Source of the DNA: Rhizoclosmatium globosum | Lineage: Eukaryota > Chytridiomycota > Chytridiomycetes > Chytridiales > Chytriomycetaceae | Direction: 5' to 3' | Assembly: GCA_002104985.1 (NCBI GenBank) | Contig: MCGO01000117.1 | Span: 62,001 to 126,000, forward strand | DNA: 64,000 bases | Shown: positions 1 to 11,600 of the stretch, piece by piece | How the letters are laid out: every line of letters begins with the position of its first letter | How positions within the stretch are numbered: position 1 is the first letter of the stretch | Notes under the pieces: model-generated | What the model was told of the DNA's origin: nothing | Seen by the model: only the letters and a program-made list of their open reading frames with translations | The model's database searches: none | Program-made: the position numbers and the translations under genes

Positions 1-29
1 CCAATTTTGCTAATTATTTAATCGTTCAG

Positions 30-358
30 CCTCTGAGGAGCGAGAGGAGGATGGAGATGCTTCCGACGATGATGACGACTATGTCAAGTACATGGCTCAA
101 AACAAAGACTTCGAGGACTATGGTGAATTTATGGAAATGGGATTGGAAGAAGATCCATATTTCGAAACACCATTGGACTCTGTTGATCCATACATTGAGT
201 TTACTCGCTTCTTGAAGTCATGTCCTCCAGATCACATTCTTTTGACAGCAGTGAATGCTGAACAGCACACTTTCTTGCAAAGTATTGTTTCTCAAGCCGA
301 GCAAAACCAGCGGAAACTGGAGGAGGAGGCAGCCAAGGCATTGACTGTCAAGCAATGA
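30..358 (+). CDS. Importin-7/8-like karyopherin, C-terminal exon (partial)
   Basis: Last exon of a gene that begins before the window. An intron ends at about base 29 (pyrimidine-poor tail ending in cag), and the exon reads open to TGA at 356-358. The protein end has an acidic stretch (SEEREEDGDASDDDDD), then the motif ETPLDSVDPYIEF and a helical tail. This order, an acidic patch, 'TPLD..D.Y..F', then an E/Q-rich end, is typical of the C-terminus of importin-7/8 (Sxm1/Nmd5). These are importin-beta family receptors that carry ribosomal proteins and other cargo into the nucleus. Only the tail is visible, so assignment to this branch rather than another karyopherin is inference. The gene converges on ZMYND10 with 64 bases between the stop codons. 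Confidence 0.75.
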
Positions 359-422
359 GATGTTCATCTCTCTTCTACTCTATTATTTAGTTTTTGGGAC
401 TCAAAACATATTATTCTTTATT

Positions 423-2103
423 TCAAACAATTTCTTCAATCCGACCCTGCCGTGGTTGAGATTCCCTCGTCTTAAAGTCGATAGCTTGAACAAGCACATC
501 ACAAATTGGTTTGTGGATTTTCCATGCCTCCACTTGGCATTTACGACTGCAATACCATTCCGACTTGCACTTTGAACATCTATTTTCAGCTAAACGACCA
601 CATTTACCACATTTTGGGTCTTCGAGAAGAGAATCCAAGTTGTCAAGGTCATACATGGCAGCCATAGATTTCGCAATTTCCATGGAAGACGTTCCGGACG
701 ACTCATCCTTAATCAATGTTTCAAAGCGAGCAGAAAGTGCTTTCACGTTGCATTTGCTCATGATTTCGTTGGTTGCTTCGGGAACTTGCTCAATAATAAA
801 AGAGTCTGTTGGAGCGTTGTTTGGAATATCCATGATGAGCAATTCGTCAAGATGTCTTTGTAGGTGACAGAGAACAGGGAGCTGGTCCACGAGCACTTCT
901 TCGATATATGGACGCAGCTAGATTTATGAATCAGATGGTAGATCTTATGAACTTGAAACGGCATAATACTTACTCTCAAAATTACTGTCTTCTTTGCATC
1001 GTTGTAAACAAACTTTCTGCGGCATTCGTTGTCGAGAAGAAGATTATAGAGTGAAAGCCAGATCTGAAATACTAATTAAAACCAGAAATGAAGTAAACTG
1101 CAACTCACCTGTGCTTCAACTTTTCCAAGTCTCTGACACTCCTCCTGATCGATATCCTTCCAATTTCCATTCTCAAAAATAGAGAATTTGGCCTTCTTGT
1201 CTTTTCCAACCTTTTTTTGCAGCCACGGACTCTGTTCAATCAAGTGAACACAAGAACAAATCATGTTGTTGAAGTTGAGAATTCGAGTTAAAACGGCCAA
1301 GGAAATGTCAGAGCATTGGTCTGTAATGTATCGGAAGATGGAGAGCGAGTTGATTGCGATTGCAAAGTTCAAGTCGCTGTGATTCTTGAGAAGCGCGTCA
1401 CGGTCTGATTGGTCGAGGCGCGGGGGTTCCTCTGGTGCAGTCCTGAATTCACCGATATTAATTATATTGTCCATAAACTAAAGTTCGCTACCATGTAGTC
1501 AAGTACGCCATTTTGCGAGAACAGTAGTCCACAAGGTCAATCAACAAATCTCCAGCCTGCATGACGGCCTCCTTATTGAAGAATATAATTTCAAGCAGGT
1601 TAACTAGAGTAGCTTCGTGATACAGCTGGACTCAGACGCGTCAGTCAAAATTGACAATACCATTCAACACTCAACTATCAAATATGACTTGATGCTATGT
1701 GCTGCTGCTGCATCCACTACATTTGGAAAAATCTTTGTTTTCCATGCATCAATTGTGAGGATATCTTTGATCAGATAGTCGATCTGTATTGGAGAGGGGA
1801 TTCAGTTGTTGGTTGTTTGACAGGTTCGCTGCAGCAACAAATCACCTTGGAGTGTGTAATGAAAGACTCAGTCACAAATTCTTCACATTGAGATTGAACA
1901 TTCAAGTGTGCCTGAATATTCAAGTGCTCTAGAGTCTCATGGGTTCTGTACCAACGTTCCGTCGCGATGATGTCGAACGAAACAGATTTCGTCGCGAGTT
2001 GGGCGACAAACATGTCCGCCTCGAAGGCGCTTATCCTAGAGATGAAGATTCACAATTAACGAGGGCTAGTTAAACAATATGGTAGTCCTCACGGTGTTGA
2101 CAT
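423..2103 (-). CDS. ZMYND10: ZMYND10-like dynein-arm assembly factor (MYND zinc finger)
   Basis: Multi-exon gene. The start is the ATG at 2103: a tiny 11-base exon (Met-Ser-Thr-Pro) ends at a gtgagg donor, and exon 2 resumes at 2035 with ISAFEADMFVAQL. Family landmarks follow in order: WYRTHETLEHLNIQA near the N-terminus, DLVDYCSRKM, SLSIFRYITDQC, LVDQLPVL, and a C-terminal MYND zinc finger with the Cys/His set CGKCG..CSKC..EWYCSRKCQ...H..IC. The whole arrangement matches animal ZMYND10 (BLU), not just the finger. ZMYND10 is a cytoplasmic co-chaperone for pre-assembly of axonemal dynein arms, working with LRRC6 and HSP90-type chaperones, and is confined to organisms with motile cilia. Its ATG lies 28 bases past the stop of glucosidase I on the same strand. 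An AATAAA directly follows the TGA. Confidence 0.9.
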
Positions 2104-2116
2104 TTTCAATGAATAC

Positions 2117-2122
2117 TTTATT
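2117..2122 (-). terminator. Polyadenylation signal between glucosidase I and ZMYND10
   Basis: AATAAA on the minus strand, 9 bases past the glucosidase I stop and 13 bases before the ZMYND10 start codon. The end of one gene and the start of the next share a 28-base gap. Confidence 0.5.
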
Positions 2123-2131
2123 TCATAAAAA

Positions 2132-5100
2132 TCAATAGACTTCAGCCATCATCAACAAAACCAATGAAGTCCAACCAGTAAATGGATGAGATCTTTGACC
2201 CTTTCCGTCAATTGGGGAATACTGCTCCCAAACGAATCCAGTCCTTTCATACTCCTATTTCCAACTATTAGATCATACTCAGAAAAGTACTGATAACTCA
2301 CCTTATAAACATTGTTAATAATGTTCTCTCTCAAAGACACGTAAATTTCACCAGCTCTGGCAGCGTAAGGACTCTTTGAGTTCTTGAGCTCATATAATCT
2401 ACGAACAACCAAGTACTGAATGTTCATCCAAATAGGACCACGCCAGTAGTTTTCGCCCGTTCCAAAATATTTGTCACTCTTGGAGAGAGAGCTCAAACCA
2501 AAGTCTGTCCAAAGCTTGTTCGGATCACTGATCAAATCCAAAAAGTTCTCGATTCGTTTAGAGTCACCGGGAATAATACCCAACACATAGGGGAAGAGAT
2601 TCAAATAGCCCAAGTGAACAACGTGGGAACTTTGCCCGACTCCATCACTGACTGCATCACAGTAAGCCTTTGCCTTTTCGTTCCAGTGGAATGCTAAGAT
2701 TTTCAACGTCAACTTAGAAACTTAAAAACAGTCAAGACACTGTACCATCAAGACCAATTTGAACATTCTTCAAATGCTTGTTAAATTTTTTGATATCAGC
2801 TTCTTCGCCAATTTCCTTCGCAATCGCTCTCAAAGCTTTCGCCATAGACCCAACCCATGAAAGCAAGTCAACGTGAATCTCGCTGGCATCTGGTGGATTG
2901 GCACGAGGGTAGTCGTCAAGACCAGATGTCAAAGTATGGAAGTCTGAACGTCCACGCCATCTGTAAGCCTCAGGGCTCTTTCCGTCACGTCCATAACCTT
3001 CGTTATCTCCCCATTGCGTCTTTCTGAACCAGAAGTACTGTTTTCTGAACTTGGGGTACACTTTGCGAAGGTATTCCTTGGCCAAATCAGGGTTATCCAA
3101 GTGCATACGAGTCAAAACAGAAGTATCTTCCGTTGACAACACCTTTTGGCCGTTGGTGTTCTTGACGTCAAAGTTTTCCGCTTTGGAACGTTCAATAAAC
3201 TTGAGCAAGCTCATAAGGAGAGTTGGTGGGTTGGCAAAGTGAGAGTACTGAATTTGGAACTCGGCAGGAACTTTGCTAGCGCTTTCGTCTCCCAGAATTT
3301 GTTCACGGGCGACCCATCCATTCTCGTCAATCTTGCTACTCCAAGAAGATATGACATCTAAGCTCAAATCGTTGTCCCAAGCTCCAATTAGTAACTGATG
3401 GAAACCCTCATCCCTGTCAAGACATGTAAGAAATCATCCTCAGACATAACCAGTTTCCTACCACAAAAATCCTCTTGGGAAGAACGGTCTGGATGGAACA
3501 GCACTGAACAAACTGGACGGGCCTTCAATTTGAGGATTCGGTGCCGGCTTTTTGACACGGACTTCATCGTCATCACCACCAAAGTAGTCATCTTCGTCAC
3601 TGCTGCTGGAATCACCACTCAAGAAATCAACAGGCTCAGATTCTTCCCAACCTTCCAAAGATCTGTCAACAATATTTGTTCCATGAAAGTAGCTAACGAG
3701 AGAATGTCAATGGAAATTGTGAACTAAAATCAGACTCACCCAATGCCTCCCAGCATATTACTCAACATCATTTCACCAAAACGTACTTGTTCTGGGGTGA
3801 ATCCCTTCGCTTTTAACTTGAAAGTCTTTTCAAAACGATCGTGAAACGTTGTCTTTTGCAATGCCAACTTTTCAGTCAATTCGTCTCCGATAAGATGTGA
3901 AGCTAAATGATATTCAGTGAACAAAACTACGTGCACAAAGTGCTCACCATCTTTCTTAACCAGTGATTCTTTCTCTGGATGAGCTGATTTCGATACAAAC
4001 GCAACATCAAACTAAAGACAAGAAAAGATGAGTGGGAACAATATTCACAAAGAGGATAGATTACCTGGAATGGAGCCTTCAACATCTTTTGGAACACGAA
4101 AATAGTTCCCTCAGCTTCACCTTTGTTTTGTAACGCAAATGTGTGAGGTGGTTGGGGCATATTAACTCGGTGCTGGTTCACCAAAGCCTGAGCATCTTTA
4201 AGAAGTCGCTCTTGCAGAATATCTGTTGATGGCCAACAGTTTAAGAAAAGAAAGAACAAACCAAAAGTTCCCTTTACCTTTCACTTTCCAAGTACTTCCA
4301 GGAGGAGTGTTGAACGCAGCATACTGAGTCTTGGAAAGGTCAGCAAACTTGCGGTATTCTTTCTTTGTTGATTCTGGCTCGGAATTGTTTGGATCTAAAA
4401 AGCTCAATCAGCGTTGGTAAATAGAATGCATGATTCGTTACCATCGTGGATGACGAAAGAGAAATCACCAAGAGAAGGAACGTTTCCATTCAATTGGACT
4501 TGATTCAACCCCTGAGCAAAGATCAATACATGAACATCATCCCCTATCTACATACTCTCTTGGCAGATTTAGCGTCCAATAGTTCCAGAGATCCTTCGCC
4601 AGTGAGAGCAGTGTAAAAGTACAAAGCAATAGCCGTGTCTGACTTTAGTGTGAGCTATCCATCAATATAACTAACACTGCGTACCCTTGCTGGCATCAAT
4701 CAGAGTTCCAGAAATACGAACGGCCCATTCACCACCTATTTTTTGACGAAGCTGATGAGGATCCAATATAGCAGTTTAAGGTGGGGGAACAAACACACCA
4801 TGTTGACCTCCCGGGACTTTCACAAAGTCCGTCTTAATTTCGACATTCGATTTCCCGTCCTTGATAGTTTGTGAGCCATAGTTTCGACCGTCGTGCTCGA
4901 GCCAAGCGTAGGCTTCGAGTTCATCGCCTTGTTCGCAGGTGTGTCGAATCGCTGGGAAACGAACCAATCAGCGCCCAACGCATTTCCCAAACACCCAATC
5001 AAACACAAACACACACACAAACACACATTTAAAGCCGGTGTAGTCAGAGACATCGTGCCACATCAAGCCCGAGAGAACAGTGTCCGGTGCGCGCGTGCGT

Positions 5101-5234
5101 GTTCCAAAGTAGACATTTGGGCGGTACGAGCCCCAGAACAGCGACGCATTGGCGGCGGATGTCTGCGCTGCGAACACGTCAGAGGCAAGCGCTGTGGCCG
5201 GGGCCAGGGCGAGCGCCAGAAGTGTGAGGTGCAT
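2132..5234 (-). CDS. MOGS: Mannosyl-oligosaccharide glucosidase (glucosidase I, GH63)
   Basis: Glucosidase I removes the outermost alpha-1,2-glucose from the Glc3Man9GlcNAc2 glycan just transferred to proteins in the ER, the first trimming step of N-glycan processing. The N-terminus is a short hydrophobic signal ([17 protein letters not shown]), followed by [17 protein letters not shown] and LSGLMWH, the GH63 N-terminal signature. Further on are [32 protein letters not shown] and, in the last exon, [24 protein letters not shown], all typical of eukaryotic GH63. The last intron ends near 2249 and the true stop is at 2132-2134; the longer open frame running to 2152 is intron read-through. There are roughly ten exons. 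The start at 5234 is 25 bases from the divergent GT47 start. The usual type-II anchor is replaced by what looks like a cleavable signal. Confidence 0.92.
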
Positions 5235-5259
5235 TTCTTTGGTTGCGAGAAAACAGATG

Positions 5260-6588
5260 AAAGTGGCAGCTTACCCGCTGGTGCTGCCAGAATGCCCACT
5301 CACCATCAAGAGAGACATGTACTATGCGGAAGTACTCGTGCCGCAGTTAATCGCTGGGCTGGGTGTCGTTGGCGAGACGAATGAGGCCTGGGACTGGCTT
5401 CTCGTTCCTCACTGCGCGACTCACGTTTATCACTCTTGCGTCTTTGACTCACTCGGAAATGGAAAGCAACGAAACACAGACGAATGCAAAGAAGTCGCGG
5501 TAAGGTTACTCTGTGGGAAGCCCAGGATGAATGTATTATTGACAGGCTCAACATGTCCAACAATCAGTAAATAAGATTTCATCACTATGGCCCTACTGGA
5601 ATTCGTCAGAAGGTCTAGTTTCAAGCCATCTCGAAAGCGTCTAAACGCGTTAAACAGGGTCAGACCACTTGTTTGTATTCTCTTGGGATCAAGCTTCAGA
5701 AGTTCTGGGCTGGGACTCTCCAATCCGATCCCAGATATCAAAAGCAGTTCATTTAACGACTTTGGGTTCTACCAATCCTTCAGTGCTTCCGAACTTTGAT
5801 TATGCCAAAGACGTGGTCATTCCAACATATTCACAGTTTACTCATGCCTTTGACATATATCCGGACTTGCCGTTTTATCATTTATCAAACATAATTCCAT
5901 TCTCGCGAATCCTCAAAGCATTGTTCGATGGTTGGAAATGGATTCACCTAAACACTGGCATACAACTTCGTTTGATTTCACCAATTGATCCCGGATGGGC
6001 CTTCAAGTCGCGTCCTATTTTTGCTTACTTTCGAGGAACTATTATTGAAGACTACAGATACAGTTTTGGTGTTCGGCAATATCTTCGAGAGCTGGGAAAC
6101 TCTCTACCTGAGCGATACTATGTAAAAGACCGACACACCAGTATAGAAAATTATTGGCAAGAGCTTGGAAACTCTCGGTTTTGTCTCTGTCCGTCAGGAT
6201 GGTCACCTTGGTTTGTTAGAACCTTACCATAACATTTTCAGACTCACCCTTTCACATGAACAGGTCCCCACGACTATTTGATTGCATTGTCGCACTATCT
6301 ATCCCCGTTGTCTTTGCTGATGACATTGTTTTTCCATTTGAATCTCAGATTCCATACAACAGCTTTGTAATACGCATCAACAATCGCGATATGGGCAACT
6401 TAGATTCTGTGTTAAGGCAAATCAGTGAAGTGGATGTGGTGAGGCGACAACGGGAAATGTTGAAGATACGGCATAAGTTGGTTTGGCCAGCATCAGCGAC
6501 TGATGCAAAAGAAAATGCCTTGAAGAGTCTTTTGAATGAATTGGATAGAAAATCGAAAGGAAGTGGTGATAAAAGAATTGACTTATAA
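5260..6588 (+). CDS. Exostosin-family glycosyltransferase (GT47)
   Basis: Four exons joined by GT-AG introns near 5502-5544, 5614-5656 and 6211-6262. The joined protein contains [11 protein letters not shown]...[31 protein letters not shown], a YFRGTI block, and [18 protein letters not shown]...[14 protein letters not shown]. These are the ordered landmarks of exostosin/GT47 enzymes, and the last is the nucleotide-sugar-binding part. GT47 enzymes are Golgi enzymes making heparan-like, pectic or other wall polysaccharides; the acceptor here is unknown. The ATG at 5260 is the first in frame that does not run back through the glucosidase I coding region. No N-terminal membrane anchor is seen from this start, so the true 5' end may lie further upstream, opposite the glucosidase I gene. 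Confidence 0.82.
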
Positions 6589-6777
6589 CCTATTTTAAGT
6601 TGACGGAAATAAATACCTTCACCATCCCTCGAGAGCTACAATGGATATCAACCTTCTACGACACAAGCGTTAGCTCCTGGCGTTCAAGCCTTCCCCCCTT
6701 CTTTCCTCCTAAATTTCCCATTTCCCCAACATCTCCATCCTTCCAATCCAATCCCCACCAAATTAAAAAGTCATCTG

Positions 6778-8356
6778 ATGGCAACAATCGACTCGCGGCC
6801 GTCCTCGACGCAGACGCTCTTAGGGTTAGGGTTGCAGCCCGTCGCCGCGGCCAAGTTCCTGTCGTCGGTGCGCACGTTCGACGTCGAAGGCGGCGAAGGC
6901 GAAGCGGCGTCGCGGCGGTCGTCGCTCAAGCGCACCCTCGGCGTCAATCTGAAGACCGGCGCAACGCTCGCAACGCCAACGCGAATGGCAAGTCCTGTTC
7001 CCCTTCAAAGCATCGGAAGCATCGGCCCGAGAAGTCCGAGGGAGTCGCTTGGCGGCGCGACACTTGCCTTGGATGATGTGTTGGATGTCGATGAGGACGA
7101 AGATATTGAGTTGGACAGGCACTTGCATGGCAACCAGGACCCCAGAATTAATACTCTCAGTACTCTGCGTTCCACTGCCAGACCGCCGTCGTTGCAGGCG
7201 CCGGACTGGGACGAGCCTCTTATTGCGTACATGGATCCTGAGAGACTGCCCATCTGCTTCAGCGATATCATGCCTGCTGAGCTAGAAGGAACGGTGCGTG
7301 GATTCTGTTGGTGCCTTGTGCTGGTGTTCAATGATCTGACCCTTGTGATTTGTTTCTGTAGCTTGCTGTAGCAACATACTCGGCTCGTATCCGCGAACTC
7401 AACGCTGTAATTGCTTCTGAGCCATCACTCTCAGACTACACTCCTGTCTATCGTGCCGCTTCGCTGGCTGTGTTGACGCTATGGACTACTACGAGTGCCG
7501 TCGTGTTTGGCATTAGATCAACTACTCTTGCTCTCTCTCCTTGGTACCTCATGGATACTCTTCTTGCTTTTGTTAGCGTCATCGGCTTTGTGATGGCGCT
7601 TCTTCTTGTTCGTCATTCATTCAAAATGAGACCTCTTGAGGTTTGTGTGATCTATGCTGACACATCCAAACCGCTGTCGTTCTCACTGCCCTTACTTAGT
7701 ACCTCGAAAAACTACGATCCCTCATGCATAGATACACCCTAATTGACGCTCCTCATCACCTGATTTGGCAACTTCATACTTGTATTGGCTCCCACGTCAG
7801 CCACCAAGTGTTTGGTTCCTCCCTCTTCAAGCAACAATATATCAAACAGCTCCACCACGCTGGTGTCGGTTTCACAGACTCTCACATGCCAATCCCCACA
7901 GTCTCCCTATTCCCCGTCAAACCCGTCGTTTGGTTCTCTGTCGAAAAGCAAGAATACGAACTTGTCGTTGAAAGTTCTGGCAATTTCGTGATTTCTCCGC
8001 CTGCACGTGCAAGTCGTTTCGATAGTGACACTGTCCATGCAGGACGAAGAGATCTCGATGTTCAAAGTCGCATGGGTCTTGCGGCTTCACCTGTCCCTCA
8101 TGTGGGTAGTATGCCAGCTCTGTTTGAGGACGTGTTGGCGGAAGAAGACAGAGCCGATGACGAAGAGACGGCAAAGGAAAAGGTGGAGAGAGAGGAACGT
8201 GTCAAGCAATGGACTCAAGGACTTGTCGTTGTGCCTGGTGCAAACGTACGCCCTGTCAGTATGTCTGTGGAGAGTTTTTTGGAGATGGAACCAATTGAAG
8301 CTGCTATCAGTCAAGGAGCTATTGGTGGTTTGGAGTCAGAAGTGGAGGAATTGTAG
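6778..8356 (+). CDS. Unrecognised two-helix membrane protein
   Basis: Three exons: 6778-7293, 7362-about 7638 (gtttgtgtg donor) and about 7700-8356; frames agree across both introns. The N-terminal 170 residues are low in complexity, with acidic (DVDEDEDIELD) and Ser/Arg-rich parts. Exon 2 encodes two hydrophobic segments, AVLTLWTTTSAVVFGI and LLAFVSVIGFVMALLLV, separated by a short loop. The third exon starts YLEKLRSLMHRYTLIDAPHH and leads into a mostly soluble domain of about 210 residues with an acidic C-terminus. This looks like a hairpin membrane protein with both ends on the same side. I do not recognise the family and assign no function. Exon 1 is much richer in GC than its neighbours. 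Confidence 0.7.
6820..6833 (+). repeat. Short telomere-like repeat inside a coding exon
   Basis: TTAGGGTTAGGGTT, two copies plus two bases, lies within exon 1 of the two-helix membrane protein gene and encodes Leu-Gly-Leu-Gly. It is too short to be a telomere relic with any confidence and is probably chance. Confidence 0.4.
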
Positions 8357-8603
8357 ACTTTCTTTCCTCGCGCACGTGTTCATTCTTCTTCGTTTTCTTC
8401 CTGCCTCATATTGTTTTTTGCACCCGTGTTACTGGCATTTTGATATATCCTCTTACCTCTTTGATGAGTTCACACAAAGATTAGCTGAATTCGCCTTCAT
8501 TTCCCTCATCGTTGAATACACACATTATTTGGAATTATGACGTCTTAAGAATACAAAGTCAACTAACAATTTACTTGACTTTTTTGAAAATCTCTGAAAT
8601 CCA

Positions 8604-11600
8604 ATGAGCAGCAGTCCATCTCTCGTCATAAACCTTTCAGAAGCGGAATTCGAAGATGAAGGAAACTACTATATCAAGTTTGATGTTCTATTCTGGGGCA
8701 CACCCGCCGAAAAGGCCCCTCGAACCGATGTTTCAACACCTCCTTCAAGACATCCTCAGTTTCATCCAAACACGTTCACCTTTCCGATTCCTTCTCAAAG
8801 AACAAGTGTAACTTCTGCAAAACATGATCCTCTCAAAATAACAGTCACGGCTGTAAGGGTTGAAAAGGGGCCTGAAGGTGCAGCTTCAGTCTCGAAAATT
8901 GGAAGCCATATATTTCTGTACACAGATGTCGCGTCTCTCAAACAAGAGCTGAGAAAAAGCGAGCTTATCACATTTATGTCTGATACTTTGCCTGGATTTC
9001 CTGCTAAAGCTGCTGGACATCTTCGATTGAGCATATATTTGGACATGGGAGAATCCGAAAGACGAAGCATTTCAGGGCCAGTTCCGAACCATCGCCCTAG
9101 TTTGTTGGAGTCTGGGTTTAGTGGAGAAAATTTACTTCTTCGAGCGCGATTTGATGACGACGATGGAAATGATACGCAACTTCGAAAGTCACATTCGGCG
9201 GAGAGCAGAACAAGTGATCTCTTACGTGAGTAATTTTAAACCGCAATAATAATACTAACATAGTGACAAGATAAAGAATTCATTTCGCCTTCTCGTGTTG
9301 GTGTTGGCCAACGAATCACCGTATTCATTCACAACATCTGGAATCTACCCGGCCTAAACATTTTGAACACATCACAAATATCAAATCCAATTCCTTTTGT
9401 TTCCATCAAGACTGCACAAGAAGCCGCGAGTGGTGTTCGAGCAAAACTTGTGACAAACACGGCACTTCCAGGACGCGAGGCTAGTTTCGCCGAAAAATTC
9501 ACGTTAGAGCTCACTGAGCCGTATTCACCGACAAATTCTCCAGAAATCTTTATTTCAATCTTGGACGAGGCTTCAAAACGCTTTATTGCAAAATTCGTGT
9601 TGCCCATCGCTCCTTCAATATTTTCATCCTATCGTCAATTGACTCTAGTTCTTCGATCTGTATCAACTGTTCATAAAGATTGCACACCATGTCTCAGAGT
9701 GTCGATTAGGAGTGAAGACGCTTCAATATCTTCGCCATCAGCATTACAACGTGATTATAATTCTAAAATGCTTGTATTAGAGTGCTTTTTGCGTGGTATC
9801 GTTGCAAAGGAGCTTCCATTCGCAGCTCGTTGCATCGCTGCAGTTAAAATTGTGCATAGTTCCAGCGAATACCTGGCAAGGATGAGTCTTGTACTCAAAA
9901 GACTTCAGGTATTGTAGTATTATTGCATAAAAGAAGGATTGAATTACTTTGTCATGAAGGAAGGATGTCCAACCACTTTTCCCCAACTAGCCCCTATTGC
10001 TCAGTTGGACTTCGACTCAAACGGAACTCTCATAAGTGATTACCCTCTTATCAAAGACGCATCGGCTCCACATTCAATTCATGATAAACATCCTGCGAAT
10101 CCGTCCAAGCGAAAATCAAACGATGATTCGTACTACCAACTGACTCTAAGTTCACAATATACTACAAAACCAGAATGGAATGAGCACTTTGTATTCTTTA
10201 TCGATATGGTAATGTATTCGATAGGCTTCCATTTGCAAAAAAACTCATCTCCGTCCAGCTCAAATTCAATGCTGAGACGTCCTTGGTGATCGAGTTTTAT
10301 AGAGATCCCCCCATCAATGAAACAAGAAAAACTGTAACTGATTTAATTATTGATGACTTATTGGCCTACGCCGTTGTTCCCTTGGGTGACTTTTCGATCA
10401 TAACTCCATCCGAACAAAGGAATATCATCAAACTGGAGAAAGTACAGCTCAAATTCTTAGGCCAGTACAATCATTTTCTTGGTGTCGATGATGTGACTTG
10501 CGCGTTGGACATTCGCGTACCAGATGGTTGGGTATGTTCTTACACGATTCGAAAAAAACCCCAGTCCTAAAGCCTGAATTACAGAACCAAATCAACCCAG
10601 AGTCTATGAAACCAAAAAATGTCCTAAAACCAGAAAAGCGGCACCAGTCTACATTCCGAGGCAGTTTTGAACAACTCTTGGAAATGGTAAAACAAGAACG
10701 CGAAGCTGAGTTAACCGCTGCAGCAGCTGCCGAAGAATCGTAAGAGTCTAATCTTCGTTTTTCAATTTTTACTAAAAAGAGGTTTGAAGCTCGCTTGAAG
10801 ACAAAGAGGTTACATTTAAATATTCAGATGTCGAGCAACGTCAAAGATTGATTGATAGGCTCCTGCAAGAATTGGAAAACAGGTCCATGTCTATTCAAAA
10901 GTTAGGGGTAGATATAGTTGGATTGAAAGAACGGAACCAAAAGTATGAAGTAAGTGATGTCAGACTTCTGGATGAAATTTAAGTCTTTCCAGGATAAAAT
11001 CAAGCACTTGGAATCTATATTGCATGAAAAAGATGTCAAAACAAATCAACTGCTGAATACAATAGACATCAAGGACATCCCTCTACCAGAACTTCAACGA
11101 CGGTATACCTCAATGGCAGATCGACTCCAATCTGAAATATCAAAAAACAAGGAGCTTTTATCAAAGCAGGAATCCTACAATCTGAACTTGATGGAACGAA
11201 ATGACTTTGAAAAGAAGTATCTTGAACTTCAACAAGCTCATATGGGCCAACAAAATTTGCTTCAGAGATTGCAAAAGGATCAAGATTCTTTGAAAGACAC
11301 CAAAGAAACTCTCAAAAAGCAGGAGAGGATCATAAACAAGCTTGGATGTTACTTGAAAGATCGATTGCCGTCAAATCTGCAAGGTAATCACTCAACAACA
11401 TCCTTTCGAACAAATTTGACGATAATTGCATAGGAAAAGTCAATGACGTTTTAATGTCAAAAGAGCCTGAAGACGTTGAAGTTAATCTCCACAAAATTCT
11501 TGCCGAAGAAAATGCTCAACTGAAAAAACGAATCATGGAACTAGAGAGCAGAAAAGATGTCATTGGAGAAAGTGAGGATACACCAGTCCCACGAGGATCA

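Noticed and set aside
6820..6833. Telomere-like TTAGGGTTAGGG as a sign of a chromosome-fusion scar
   Set aside because: Only two units, inside a coding exon that reads on in frame on both sides.
6600..7076. Arg-rich frame on the plus strand and several frames on the minus strand over 6.6-7.4 kb
   Set aside because: They are shadows of the GC-rich first exon of the two-helix membrane protein, whose frame joins correctly to the following exons.
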